64,000 nt of DNA from the NCBI GenBank assembly GCA_963845265.1, contig CAWJRN010000007.1:1-64000 (forward strand). Reading direction: 5' to 3'. Numbering within the stretch: the stretch's first letter is position 1; every line of letters starts with the position of its first letter. The notes below the pieces were generated by a model. The model had not been told where the DNA came from, searched no databases, and saw nothing but the letters and a program-made list of their open reading frames with translations. Shown here one piece after another: positions 50,815 through 63,094 of this stretch. The stretch is from DYRB01 sp963845265. GTDB lineage: Bacteria > Pseudomonadota > Gammaproteobacteria > Chromatiales > Chromatiaceae. The translations under genes and the position numbers were made by a program.

Positions 50815-52818
50815 GTGCCAGAACGCGACGCAGGGGCTGCGGTAGGCGAAACGGTCCCTGCTGCGGCAGGCCGTGAGGCTGGGCCAGGCGACGGGCTGGC
50901 GGACGTCTTTGCCCCGGGCGGGCTGCTAGCACGGCGTCTGTCGGGCTTTGGCTACCGTCCCCAGCAACAGGCCATGGCTGTGGCCGTGGCGGATACCCTG
51001 GATGCGGGCGACACCCTGGTCTGCGAGGCCGGTACCGGGGTCGGCAAGACCTTCGCCTACCTGGTCCCTGCCCTGCTGTCCGGGCGCAAGGTTCTGGTGT
51101 CCACCGGGACCCGTAACCTGCAAGATCAACTCTTTCACCGAGACCTACCTCTCGTACGCGAGGTGCTCGGCGTCGGGGTGCGTATCGCCCTGCTCAAGGG
51201 GCGTGCCAACTACCTCTGCCCCTATCGCCTGGGGACCGCCCTGGCCGACGAGGGGCGTCGGGATCCACTCCTGAGGTCCCAGCTGCTGCAGGTGCGCGAC
51301 TGGGCAACGGCGACCAAGAGCGGAGACATCGCAGAGCTGCCTATCCCAGACGATGCCCCAGTGTGGCCAGTCGTCACCTCCACCACCGACAACTGCCTGG
51401 GGCAAGACTGCCCCGAGTGGGATGCCTGCCCACTGTTGGCGGCGAGGCGTCGGGCCCAGGCAGCGGATCTGGTGGTGGTCAACCATCACTTGCTGTGCGC
51501 CGACCTGGCCCTCAAGGATCAGGGTTTCGGTGAGGTGCTGCCCGGGGCGGACTGCTTCATCATCGACGAGGCCCACCAGTTGCCGGAGGTGGCCTCGGGC
51601 TTCTTCGGGACCGCCCTGAGTTCCCGGGCCCTGCTGGATCTGATTCGTGACCTGGAAGTTGAGTACAAGCGTGAGGCGGCCGACGTCCCGGAGGTTCCCC
51701 AGCGCGCCGAGGCCCTGCGCCGAGCGGTACAGGATCTGCGTCTAGCCCTCGGCGGAGAGAATCGGCGCGGCCCCTGGCGGGAGATAGCGGAGAGCCCCGA
51801 ACCCCTTGCGGCCCTGGATGATCTGACCACCCGGCTCAGTGCACTGGAGTCGGGCCTCACGGGCATCAAGGGCCGTGGCAAGGGGCTCGATGCCTGTCTG
51901 GCCAGGTGCAGTGACGCGTTGGAGCAACTGGCCGAGGTGACCGGGGCTGAGGCCGAAGAGGCGATCCGCTGGTTCGAGACCCAGGGCAGGGGATTTCGCC
52001 TGCACCGCACGCCTCTGGAGGTCGCCGGCGTCTTCCAGAATTACATGCAGCGGCAGAGTGCCGCGTGGGTCTTTACCTCCGCGACCCTGGCGGTGGGGGA
52101 GGGGTTCGATCACTTCGTTGGTCGGCTCGGCCTCGCGGGTGCGCGCTGTGCCCGTTGGGAGAGCCCCTTCGACTACCCTAACCAGGCCCTCTGGTTTGTC
52201 CCCAGGGGCATGCTCGATCCGTCCGATTCGGCCTATGCCCAGCAGGTGGCTGAGCTCACGCTGGAGATATTGGAGGCGAGTCGTGGTCGTGCCTTCCTGC
52301 TCTACACCAGCCATCGGGCCCTGCGCGAGGCAGCCGCCTGGCTGGGGCCGCGCCTGGAATGGCCCATGCTGGTGCAGGGCAGCGCCCCACGTGGGGAGCT
52401 GCTGGAACGTTTCCGTCATCTGGGCAATGCGGTCCTGCTAGGGACCGCGAGCTTCTGGGAAGGGGTGGACGTGCGCGGCGAGGCCCTGTCCTGCGTGGTC
52501 ATCGACAAGCTGCCCTTCGCCTCACCGGGGGACCCGGTGCTCCAGGCGCGCATCGATGCCCTGCGTCGCAGCGGTGGTAACCCTTTTCGCGACTTTCAGC
52601 TCCCCCAGGCGGTCATCACCCTCAAGCAGGGGGCGGGGCGTTTGATACGCGATGCCACGGATCGGGGTGTGCTCGTGGTCTGCGATCCGCGCCTGCTGTC
52701 GCGACCCTATGGCCATGCCTTTCTCGCATCCCTCCCACCCATGGCTAGGTCCAGGGAGCTGGAGGATGTGAAGCGTTTTTTTGACGAGGGTCCGGCGGAT
52801 ATGCTCCCGTCCGGGTAG
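50815..52818 (+). CDS. ATP-dependent DNA helicase, DinG/YoaA family
   Basis: 667 residues from GTG 50815. Walker A EAGTGVGKTFAYL, iron-sulfur cysteines (YLCPYRL; CLGQDCPEWDACPLL), DEAH box (CFIIDEAHQLPE), and C-terminal motifs V/VI (LLGTASFWEGVDVRGEAL; LKQGAGRLIRDATDRG). XPD-like 5'-3' helicase acting in repair. Starts 8 bp after the TPR gene. The family usually has this length. Confidence 0.9.
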   Translation: MPERDAGAAVGETVPAAAGREAGPGDGLADVFAPGGLLARRLSGFGYRPQQQAMAVAVADTLDAGDTLVCEAGTGVGKTFAYLVPALLSGRKVLVSTGTRNLQDQLFHRDLPLVREVLGVGVRIALLKGRANYLCPYRLGTALADEGRRDPLLRSQLLQVRDWATATKSGDIAELPIPDDAPVWPVVTSTTDNCLGQDCPEWDACPLLAARRRAQAADLVVVNHHLLCADLALKDQGFGEVLPGADCFIIDEAHQLPEVASGFFGTALSSRALLDLIRDLEVEYKREAADVPEVPQRAEALRRAVQDLRLALGGENRRGPWREIAESPEPLAALDDLTTRLSALESGLTGIKGRGKGLDACLARCSDALEQLAEVTGAEAEEAIRWFETQGRGFRLHRTPLEVAGVFQNYMQRQSAAWVFTSATLAVGEGFDHFVGRLGLAGARCARWESPFDYPNQALWFVPRGMLDPSDSAYAQQVAELTLEILEASRGRAFLLYTSHRALREAAAWLGPRLEWPMLVQGSAPRGELLERFRHLGNAVLLGTASFWEGVDVRGEALSCVVIDKLPFASPGDPVLQARIDALRRSGGNPFRDFQLPQAVITLKQGAGRLIRDATDRGVLVVCDPRLLSRPYGHAFLASLPPMARSRELEDVKRFFDEGPADMLPSG

Positions 52819-52981
52819 GCTGTTTGCATGATGGCTACGGGTGCTGGTCGTGTGTCGAGGCATCCCTGTAAGATGCCCGCAGTTTCTGGCCGGCCATGGG
52901 TTAAGCAGAATCTGCGGTTGGACGCTCATCAGGGTAAGTCCTGCCGCAGTCTGGGTCGACGACCGTTTCCAGGGCGACAGT

Positions 52982-53008
52982 CTTGGTCAAGGTCAAGGTC
53001 AAGGTCCG
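52982..53008. repeat. Short tandem GGTCAA repeat
   Basis: TTGGTCAAGGTCAAGGTCAA GGTC: about four 6-bp units between the helicase gene and the next gene. Also in this gap is a 29-residue frame (53085-53174; MSSKIETITPFNQWAEVVLL) preceded by AGG, which I cannot assign. Confidence 0.4.
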
Positions 53009-53181
53009 TTTCAGCAAACTCGGTTACGCTCGGGCGTGGCTGCTCCCGATGGCGTTCAGGCGGGATAGCCCGTGAACAGGTGCTATGTCGAGCAAGATCG
53101 AAACGATTACCCCGTTCAATCAATGGGCCGAAGTGGTGCTTCTGGTGAAGATTCCGTTCGTCCAACAACTCTGAGGTCAAG

Positions 53182-54057
53182 GTGAAACGGTCAGACTGTT
53201 ACTCCGCAGCAGCGACCACAGGCGAACCAAAGGTCCCGGACGAGTTCCAGGCCGAGACCCTGCTTGCGTGGTCGGACCGACTCATGGGATTCGCGACCTG
53301 TCCAGCTGTGGTCGGCATGATCCTGAAACTCGACGCCATGACCCGCGTGGTCATGCCCGGCGGACACCGAACGCTGCTGCTGCGTGTTCTGGAGGATCCT
53401 CTGGAGCGGCTGTTGCGAGCCATGCCGCGGTTGACGCCCGGGTTGGCACGAACGCTGATCGAGCACGGCTGGGAGCTGTCCATGGAGCAGCGCCTCGCCT
53501 GTGCGTCCTACCGTAACCTCAAGCAGGCTCAGGAAGAGCTGGATGGGCTCGGTGTCGGGGCGGACCAGGCCGAGGCCCACCTGTGGTTGTTGGAACAGCA
53601 GTTCTTGCTCCTGGAGCGCCAAGTCCATGGCAGCATCGTGGCCGGCCTGGCCCCGCCCCCGGGCACATGGTTGGAGGCACATGCCGGGTATCGCCGGGGC
53701 TTGCGCTGGTTCGAAGGAGAGGGTAACGCGGAGTTGCTGCCCTACTTCGCTGATGGGTTCGATCCTTCTCTCGCCTATCGCCGGTTGGTGCTGACCGGCA
53801 TTGCGGCCGAGTCCCTGGGGGCGCGGGCCGGCGCAGACGTTTTTGTGGCTCGGTTGCCGGGTTTGGCGGCGCAGTCCCGGATCGTCGGTACCGACCAAGG
53901 GGATAAGGTTGCGGATGGGTGGCTCCTGGAACTCGACTCGGATACACCCGGTAGGCGTGCCGATGCTGCGGCCCCGGGGCGCGAGGCGTGGTTCCTGATC
54001 CCGGGCCCCAGCTTTAACGGCCTGCTCGGGTCCGCCAGGCCTTTGGGCCCATCCTGA
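53182..54057 (+). CDS. Unknown soluble protein
   Basis: 291 residues, GTG start after AAGG. Largely helical, Leu-rich, no signal or membrane helices (RVLEDPLERLLRAMPRLTPG ... AQEELDGLGVGADQAEAHLW LLEQQFLLLERQVHG ... DGWLLELDSDTP). The first 25 residues may not be translated; there is no better start codon with a strong site. The frame is long and clean, so it is likely real. No family recognised. Placed between the helicase and tsaB. Confidence 0.6.
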   Translation: MKRSDCYSAAATTGEPKVPDEFQAETLLAWSDRLMGFATCPAVVGMILKLDAMTRVVMPGGHRTLLLRVLEDPLERLLRAMPRLTPGLARTLIEHGWELSMEQRLACASYRNLKQAQEELDGLGVGADQAEAHLWLLEQQFLLLERQVHGSIVAGLAPPPGTWLEAHAGYRRGLRWFEGEGNAELLPYFADGFDPSLAYRRLVLTGIAAESLGARAGADVFVARLPGLAAQSRIVGTDQGDKVADGWLLELDSDTPGRRADAAAPGREAWFLIPGPSFNGLLGSARPLGPS

Positions 54058-54167
54058 AATTGGCATTTGGCCGCAAACAAAAAACCAAATCGGGCCCAAT
54101 TAAGCGCAGCGCATCCACCGAAGGCACTGGTGCCTTCGCCCTTCCTCCCCTTTGAGCCCCCATCGCG

Positions 54168-54842
54168 ATGAGACTGCTGGCTATCGATACCTCTGGTGAC
54201 ACCTGCTCCGCGGCCATGCTCTGTGGGGATGAGCTGTCCACCGCCCTGGAACTAGCCCCGCGTCGTCACGGCGAACTGATCCTAGAAATGATGGCCCGCC
54301 TCTTGGCCGAGGCTGGCCTGACCTTGAACGCCTTGGATGCCCTGGCCTTCGGGCGGGGGCCAGGCTCCTTCACCGGGGTGCGCATTGCTGCGGCTGTGGC
54401 CCAGGGTGCGGCCTTTGGCGCCGATATCGGCGTCATCGGGGTGTCCACCTTGGCCGCCTTGGCCCAGGGGCATCATCGGGCGACGGGCCATGGGCGCATC
54501 CTGGCGGCCCTGGACGCACGCATGGGCGAGGTCTACTGGGGTGCCTATCGGGTCGGGGCCAAGGGCCTGGTCGAGCCCGCGGGAGAGGAACTGGTCGCGG
54601 CGCCGGGCGCGGTCCCGGTCCCCCAAGGGGGCGGCTGGTACGGGGTAGGGAGCGGCTTCGAGGCCTACGGTGCCGAGTTGACGCGTGTCCTGGGAACGGA
54701 GCTCGATGGTAGCGATCCGCAGCGTGTATGCGAGGCGGGTGACATCGCCCGCTTGGGGGCAGACGCCTGGCGGCGTGGTGAGGTGGTTGCGCCGGAGCTC
54801 GGGCTCCCGGTCTATCTGCGAGATCAGGTTACTGCCCGGTGA
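54168..54842 (+). CDS. tsaB: tRNA threonylcarbamoyladenosine biosynthesis protein TsaB
   Basis: 224 residues: LLAIDTSGDTCSAAM, ILEMMARLLAEAGL, AFGRGPGSFTGVRIAAAVAQ G and ALDARMGEVYWG are the hallmarks of TsaB, the platform protein that works with TsaD and TsaE to make t6A37 in ANN-reading tRNAs. Standard length. Confidence 0.95.
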   Translation: MRLLAIDTSGDTCSAAMLCGDELSTALELAPRRHGELILEMMARLLAEAGLTLNALDALAFGRGPGSFTGVRIAAAVAQGAAFGADIGVIGVSTLAALAQGHHRATGHGRILAALDARMGEVYWGAYRVGAKGLVEPAGEELVAAPGAVPVPQGGGWYGVGSGFEAYGAELTRVLGTELDGSDPQRVCEAGDIARLGADAWRRGEVVAPELGLPVYLRDQVTAR

Positions 54843-54891
54843 GCGCCGACGCGTAGAGCTAGTACCGTCGCGCGCACGTCCTACCAGCAAC

Positions 54892-55050
54892 TGTAGGGTG
54901 GATAAGCGAAGCACATCCACCGAATGAACTAGTGCCCCCCGTGCCGACCTATACCCGTCGTGCGTCGGTTCGTCGCTTCAGGATTTCACCTTTTCCAGCA
55001 GCAGCAAACTCTTACTGAAAATAAAACTTAAAACCTAAAACTTCCCTGTA
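54892..55050 (+). repeat. Dispersed repeats: GTAGGGTGGAT element, then the long ACTGA-type repeat
   Basis: CTGTAGGGTGGATAAGCGAA GCACATCCACC (54892-54922) is a small inverted repeat of the same class as the core of the element at 19941-20059. It is followed at 54949-55050 by the long repeat (TATACCCGTCGTGCGTCGG, CAGGATTTCACCTTTTCCAG, CAAACTCTTACTGAAAAT), the same as 23592-23702 reversed. Confidence 0.65.
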
Positions 55051-55052
55051 TA

Positions 55053-55325
55053 TCAGCGCAAGACCCCATGATGGTGAGCGTGTTCATGGCCGGAGGTCGC
55101 GTGTCCCTGGTCGTGCCGACAGTGACGTCTCATACAGGCGAGGATGTAGTGCACCAGGGTCGCGCCTACGGCCAGAAAGGCAAGCAGGGCCCCGATGGCC
55201 GCCTGGGCCGTGTTGGCGCCCGCGAACCCGAGCGTCAACCAAGTCAGGAAAGTGATCACCCCGGAGATAAAGACCACCATGACGAAGGGCCAGGGCGAAT
55301 TGTCGCATTGCGGACAGAGTTTCAT
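55053..55325 (-). CDS. Small membrane protein with CxxC and His-rich end
   Basis: 90 residues. The N-terminus MKLCPQCDNSPWP has CPxC; then two helices (VMVVFISGVITFLTWLTLGF and AAIGALLAFLAVGATLVHYI); the C-terminus CMRRHCRHDQGHATSGHEHA HHH holds two Cys and nine His. Both soluble ends look able to bind metal. Function unknown. Precedes uvrA on the minus strand only in the sense of being downstream of it. Confidence 0.6.
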   Translation of the reverse strand: MKLCPQCDNSPWPFVMVVFISGVITFLTWLTLGFAGANTAQAAIGALLAFLAVGATLVHYILACMRRHCRHDQGHATSGHEHAHHHGVLR

Positions 55326-55488
55326 GGCGGGGGTCCAGATAAATCACGTGCGGTTAGGTTAGGACTGTCGACGGCGATGCTGTACGACATTTGTCAAGAA
55401 CGATGGGGCGTCTCGGGTCAATCGGCGTTTCCCTGAACTATGTGTGCTAAGGATACGCCCCTTGCCGTCGATGCGTGGCGGAATTGGT

Positions 55489-58359
<2,871 letters not shown>

Positions 58360-58429
58360 GGGTCATACCTGGGGCTGGGGCAAGCTGCTACTATTGCGGA
58401 CTTTCTCCGGTAGGGCAAAAGGCAGTCTT

Positions 58430-59824
58430 ATGAGTAGTCACGGGCGGGGTTCTGGGTTGGCCATGGTGCCCATGACCGGGAGCGAGAGGCGTGCTGCCTT
58501 CGGGTTGGCGGGCATCTTTGCCATGCGTATGTTGGGTCTGTTCCTGATTCTGCCGGTCTTTGCCCTCCAGGCCCAGGGCCTGGCCGGGGCGACGCCGCTG
58601 CTCATCGGGCTGGCCATCGGCGCCTATGGGCTGACCCAGGCATTCCTGCAGATCCCCTTCGGCATGCTCTCGGACCGCATTGGGCGCAAGCCGGTGATCT
58701 TCGGCGGCCTGGCCCTGTTCGCCCTGGGCAGCGTGGTGGCGGCCCTGGCCACCAGCATCGAGTGGATCATCGTCGGGCGGGTCATCCAGGGGAGCGGGGC
58801 CATCGCAGCGGCGGTCATGGCTCTTGCCGCGGACCTGACCCGGGAGGAGGTGCGCACCCGGGCCATGGCCACCATCGGCATCAGTATCGGCTTGTCCTTT
58901 GCCCTGGCCCTGGTGCTGGGGCCGGCCCTGGCCCATTGGTTCGGGCTGTCGGGGATCTTCTGGTTCATCGCCATCCTGGCCCTGGGCGGGATGTTGATCC
59001 TGGCCCTGGTGGTGCCGACCCCGGACCACTCCAGCGTCCATCGGGATGCCGAGCCCGTCGCCAGTCAGTTCCGCGGGGTGTTGCACAACGCAGAGTTGTT
59101 GCGCCTGGACTACGGGGTCCTGACCCTACACATGCTCATGACGGCTCTGTTCCTGGTGGTCCCACTGGACCTCAGGGCGGCGGGGCTGCCCGCCGAGCAC
59201 CACTGGTGGGTCTATCTGCCTGTACTGTTCCTCTCCGTGCTGGCCATGGTGCCCTTCATCATCATGGCCGAGCGTCATGGGCGCATGAGGCCGGTGCTAT
59301 TGGGGGCCGTGGCGGCCTTGGCCGTGGCCCTGGCGGGGCTCTACGGTTTTCATACGGCGCTGCCGACCATCATCCTGTTTCTGTTCCTGTTCTTCACCGG
59401 TTTTAATCTGCTGGAGGCGAGCCTGCCGTCGCTCATCTCGCGCATCGCCCCGGCGGCGGCGAAGGGTACGGCCATGGGGGCCTTCTCGACCTCCCAGTTC
59501 GCCGGGGCCTTCCTCGGTGGGCTCTTGGGTGGCTGGTTCCATCAGCGCTTCGGGCAGGATGCGGTGCTGCTGTTCTGCGCTGGTGCGGCCGTCGTGTGGT
59601 TTCTAGTGGCCTGGTCCATGGGCAACCCCCGTCAGGTCAGCAGTCAGGTGGTTCGCGTCGGCGCCCATTGCGGGGCGGACCCAGTGGCCGTGCAGCGGCT
59701 GCTGCTGGAGATCCCAGGGGTAGAGGAGGCGGTGGTCGTCGCCGAGGAAGGGCTCGCCTACCTCAAGGTGGACAATCGCCGACTGGATTCGGCAAGATTG
59801 CAGGCCCTTTGCGCCGGGGCTTGA
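58430..59824 (+). CDS. MFS transporter with C-terminal YAM domain (YajR-like)
   Basis: 464 residues: twelve transmembrane helices, motif A between helices 2 and 3 (GMLSDRIGRKPVIFG), and a C-terminal ferredoxin-like domain (VVRVGAHCGADPVAVQRLLL EIPGVEEAVVVAEEGLAYLK VD) as in E. coli YajR. Likely a proton-coupled exporter; substrate unknown. The uvrA - MFS - ssb order is common in Gammaproteobacteria. Confidence 0.85.
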   Translation: MSSHGRGSGLAMVPMTGSERRAAFGLAGIFAMRMLGLFLILPVFALQAQGLAGATPLLIGLAIGAYGLTQAFLQIPFGMLSDRIGRKPVIFGGLALFALGSVVAALATSIEWIIVGRVIQGSGAIAAAVMALAADLTREEVRTRAMATIGISIGLSFALALVLGPALAHWFGLSGIFWFIAILALGGMLILALVVPTPDHSSVHRDAEPVASQFRGVLHNAELLRLDYGVLTLHMLMTALFLVVPLDLRAAGLPAEHHWWVYLPVLFLSVLAMVPFIIMAERHGRMRPVLLGAVAALAVALAGLYGFHTALPTIILFLFLFFTGFNLLEASLPSLISRIAPAAAKGTAMGAFSTSQFAGAFLGGLLGGWFHQRFGQDAVLLFCAGAAVVWFLVAWSMGNPRQVSSQVVRVGAHCGADPVAVQRLLLEIPGVEEAVVVAEEGLAYLKVDNRRLDSARLQALCAGA

Positions 59825-59987
59825 GGTCTGGCGCGAAGGTTCCGGTTTGCGGCTGTCGGTATTTGAGGGGTTACCCGGCAAGCGGCCGAGCGGCTGAGGA
59901 AAATGGGCGGGGTCAACAGGATCATTCAGGATTAACAACGGCTGCGCCCCGGCGCGGCCTTTCGTCGGATAACGGGGAGCAAGCATC

Positions 59988-60497
59988 ATGTCAGCGCGAG
60001 GGGTCAATAAGGTCATTCTGATCGGCAACCTGGGTAACGAGCCGGATGTTCGCTATATGCCCAGCGGCGACGCCGTCGCCAACGTGAGTCTTGCCACCAG
60101 CGACGCCTGGAAGGACAAGAACACCGGCGAGATGCAGGAGCGCACCGAATGGCATCGGGTGGTCTTCTTCGGCAAGCTTGCGGAGATCGTCAAGCAGTAT
60201 TTGCACAAGGGCTCGAAGATCTACGTCGAGGGCAAGCTGCGCACCCGTAAGTGGCAGGGTCAGGATGGGCAGGATCGCTATACCACCGAGGTGGTGGTGG
60301 ACATCAATGGCAGCATGCAGATGCTCGACTCTCGCCCCGGCGGTGGCACCGCGGACTATGGCGACAGCGGCGGTATGTCGCGCCCCAGTGGTGGTGGGCA
60401 GAGGTCGGTACCGTCTGGTGGTAGTCAAGGCGGCGGCCAGTCGGGTGGTCCGAGCGGTGGCGAGCAGGCGCCCTTCGACGACGATATTCCGTTCTAG
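59988..60497 (+). CDS. ssb: Single-stranded DNA-binding protein
   Basis: 169 residues: OB fold (GVNKVILIGNLGNEPDVRYM ... TEWHRVVFFGKLAEIVKQYL HKGSKIYVEGKLRTRKW), a Gly/Ser/Gln-rich linker and the conserved acidic tip FDDDIPF that recruits repair partners. GGGGAG lies upstream of the ATG. Confidence 0.97.
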   Translation: MSARGVNKVILIGNLGNEPDVRYMPSGDAVANVSLATSDAWKDKNTGEMQERTEWHRVVFFGKLAEIVKQYLHKGSKIYVEGKLRTRKWQGQDGQDRYTTEVVVDINGSMQMLDSRPGGGTADYGDSGGMSRPSGGGQRSVPSGGSQGGGQSGGPSGGEQAPFDDDIPF

Positions 60498-60505
60498 GGG
60501 GCCGT

Positions 60506-61561
60506 ATGCGCACGCTTCTCGTCACCGGCGGGGCCGGATTCATCGGCGGCAACTTCGTCCATTTGCTGGTGGCCCAGGGGGGGATTCAGGTCATCAACCT
60601 GGACGCCCTGACCTATGCAGGTAACCTGGATACCTTAGCCCCCTTGGCGGCGAACCCGAGCCACATCTTCGTCCAAGGTGACATCGGTGACCGGGATCTG
60701 GTGGGTCGGCTGCTGCGCGACTACGCGGTAGACGCGGTGGTCAACTTCGCCGCCGAGAGCCATGTGGACCGCTCTATCGACGGCCCTGCGGCCTTCATCC
60801 AAACGAATGTACTGGGGACCTTCAATCTGTTGGATTGCGCCAAGGCCTACTGGTCGGGCCTGAGCCCTGAGCGCCGGGCCGGCTTTCGTTTCCTGCATGT
60901 GTCCACGGACGAGGTCTATGGGTCCCTGGGGCCCACCGGGCTCTTCACCGAGGAGACGGCCTATGCGCCGAACTCCCCCTATTCGGCCTCCAAGGCCGCC
61001 TCGGACCACCTGGTGCGGGCCTGGCACCACACCTATGGTCTGCCGGTGCTGACCACCAACTGCTCCAATAATTACGGCCCCTACCAGTTCCCGGAGAAGC
61101 TGATTCCTCTGATCGTGCAGAAGGCCCTACGCGGGGAGTCTCTGCCCATCTACGGCGATGGCAGCAATGTTCGCGACTGGCTCTATGTGGAGGACCACTG
61201 TCGGGCCATCCTGAGGGTCCTCGATGCGGGGCGTCCGGGCGAGGTCTACAACGTCGGTGGCAATAGCGAGCGCACCAATCTGGAGGTCGTCGATACCCTC
61301 TGCGGCCTGCTCGACGAGCTGGTGCCGGGCTCGGCCTATCGGCCCCACGCAGGGCTCAAGACCTTCGTCAAGGATCGCCCCGGTCACGACCAGCGTTATG
61401 CCATCGACTCCACCAAGCTCCAGCGCGAGCTCGGCTGGACCCCGCAGGAGACCTTTGAGACCGGGCTTAGCCGCACCCTGAGGTGGTACCTGGACAACGC
61501 CCAGTGGTGTGCCAGGGTCACGGACGGCAGCTATCTTGGGCAACGGCTCGGGGCTGCCTGA
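60506..61561 (+). CDS. rfbB: dTDP-glucose 4,6-dehydratase
   Basis: 351 residues. NAD-binding GGAGFIGGNF at the N-terminus, STDEVYGSL and the catalytic YSASKAASDH (YxxxK) with DE in the STDE motif, NCSNNYGPYQFPEKLIPL, and RDWLYVEDHCRAI. Second step of dTDP-L-rhamnose synthesis. Starts 8 bp after ssb. First of four consecutive rhamnose genes. Confidence 0.96.
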   Translation: MRTLLVTGGAGFIGGNFVHLLVAQGGIQVINLDALTYAGNLDTLAPLAANPSHIFVQGDIGDRDLVGRLLRDYAVDAVVNFAAESHVDRSIDGPAAFIQTNVLGTFNLLDCAKAYWSGLSPERRAGFRFLHVSTDEVYGSLGPTGLFTEETAYAPNSPYSASKAASDHLVRAWHHTYGLPVLTTNCSNNYGPYQFPEKLIPLIVQKALRGESLPIYGDGSNVRDWLYVEDHCRAILRVLDAGRPGEVYNVGGNSERTNLEVVDTLCGLLDELVPGSAYRPHAGLKTFVKDRPGHDQRYAIDSTKLQRELGWTPQETFETGLSRTLRWYLDNAQWCARVTDGSYLGQRLGAA

Positions 61562-61631
61562 AATCCGGGGAGGACGGCACGGACAGCCCAACAGGTCTGA
61601 GCGCACAGCCAGATCACTAGAGGACAACTTG

Positions 61632-62516
61632 ATGAAACGTAAGGGGATTATCCTGGCTGGCGGCTCCGGTACCCGGCTCTACCCGCTGACCCACACCATC
61701 AGCAAGCAACTCCTACCCGTCTACGACAAGCCGATGATCTACTATCCGCTGTCGACGCTCATGATGGCGGGGATTCGGGATATTCTGATTATCACCACGC
61801 CCCACGACCAGGCGGCCTTTCGCAATCTGCTCGGGGACGGTTCCCAGTGGGGTATCGCCCTGACCTATGCGGTGCAGCCGGAGCCTGGAGGCCTGGCTCA
61901 GGCGTTCCTGATCGGACGCGACTTTGTAGGTAGAGACCCGTCCTGCCTGGTCCTGGGAGACAACATCTTCTACGGGCATGGGCTGATCAAGCAATTGCGC
62001 ACGGCCTCGGAGGAGCTGGCAGGGGCCACGGTCTTCGGCTATTGGGTCAAGGATCCTGAGCGCTATGGTGTGGCGGAGTTCGACGGTGAGGGCAGGGTGG
62101 TCAGCCTGGAGGAGAAACCCATTCGGCCCAAGTCCAACTACGCTGTGACCGGGATCTACTTTTATGATGCCAACGTCTGCGATTTGGCCGCCGAGCTCAA
62201 GCCTTCGCCGCGGGGGGAGTTGGAGATCACCGACCTCAACAACGTCTATCTGGCCCAAGGCCGGTTGCGCCTGGAGAAGATCGGTCGCGGTGTAGCCTGG
62301 CTGGATACCGGGACCCACGAGTCCCTGATGCAGGCCGGGGACTTCATCCAGACCATCGAGCAACGCCAGGGGCTCAAGATATGTTGCCCCGAAGAGGTTG
62401 CGTTCCAGAATCGTTGGATCGATGCAGATCAGCTCGCCGCCATGGCCGCGGTCCTGGTCAAGAGTGGATACGGGGATTACCTCATGGGGCTGTTGGAGCG
62501 GGGGATGGAACCATGA
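61632..62516 (+). CDS. rfbA: Glucose-1-phosphate thymidylyltransferase
   Basis: 294 residues: nucleotidyltransferase signature KGIILAGGSGTRLYPLT, SKQLLPVYDKPMIYYPLS, and VLGDNIFYGHG. First step of the dTDP-rhamnose pathway. AGAGGAC precedes the ATG at 61632. Its stop overlaps the rfbC start (ATGA). Confidence 0.96.
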   Translation: MKRKGIILAGGSGTRLYPLTHTISKQLLPVYDKPMIYYPLSTLMMAGIRDILIITTPHDQAAFRNLLGDGSQWGIALTYAVQPEPGGLAQAFLIGRDFVGRDPSCLVLGDNIFYGHGLIKQLRTASEELAGATVFGYWVKDPERYGVAEFDGEGRVVSLEEKPIRPKSNYAVTGIYFYDANVCDLAAELKPSPRGELEITDLNNVYLAQGRLRLEKIGRGVAWLDTGTHESLMQAGDFIQTIEQRQGLKICCPEEVAFQNRWIDADQLAAMAAVLVKSGYGDYLMGLLERGMEP

Positions 62517-63094
62517 AGGTCATACAAACCGAGATCCCCGGTGTCGTGATGATCGAACCCAAGGTCTTTGGGGATGCACGAGGCTGGTTCATGGAGTCCT
62601 GGCAGGTCGAGCGCTATGCAGGCGTGGGTGTGCCCGAGCGCATGGTCCAAGATAACCAGGCCTATTCAGGCCATGGCATCCTGCGCGGCCTGCATTGCCA
62701 ATGGCCGCACGCCCAGGGCAAACTGGTTCAGGTACTTAGCGGCGAGGTCTTCGACGTCGCCGTGGATATCCGCCGTGGTTCGCCCTGGTTCGGGCGCTGG
62801 GTGGGCGTGACACTGTCCGGGGAAAATCGGCGTCAGTTCTGGGTCCCGCCGGGGTTCGCACACGCCTATGTCGTGACAGGGGCGGACGCCGTCTTTGCCT
62901 ACAAGTGCACCGACTTTTACCACCCTGAGACGGAGTTCAGCGTGCTCTGGAACGATCCGGACATCGGCATCGCCTGGCCCCTGGACGGGGAGCCCCTGCT
63001 CTCCGACAAGGATCGCAACGCGGCCCTGCTGCGGGATATCCCCGTGGAGCGCCTACCACCCTATGAAGAGGTCCGCCATGGGCTCGACCGCTAA
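62513..63094 (+). CDS. rfbC: dTDP-4-dehydrorhamnose 3,5-epimerase
   Basis: 193 residues: cupin fold with FGDARGWFMESW, QDNQAYSGHGILRGLHCQ (catalytic His in GLHCQ), VDIRRGSPWFGRWVGVTLS and the Tyr/Asp region YKCTDFYHPETEFSVLWND. Third step of the pathway. Overlaps rfbA by 4 bp and rfbD by 17 bp. Confidence 0.95.
   Translation: MKVIQTEIPGVVMIEPKVFGDARGWFMESWQVERYAGVGVPERMVQDNQAYSGHGILRGLHCQWPHAQGKLVQVLSGEVFDVAVDIRRGSPWFGRWVGVTLSGENRRQFWVPPGFAHAYVVTGADAVFAYKCTDFYHPETEFSVLWNDPDIGIAWPLDGEPLLSDKDRNAALLRDIPVERLPPYEEVRHGLDR

Noticed and set aside
48206..50932. Very long minus-strand frame opposite mrcB and the TPR gene
   Set aside because: Shadow of real genes in high-GC DNA: the residues are Gly/Arg/Gln-rich without domains, while the plus strand has intact PBP1b motifs.
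52982..53008. Tandem GGTCAA units as a CRISPR array
   Set aside because: Units are 6 bp with no spacers and no cas genes nearby.
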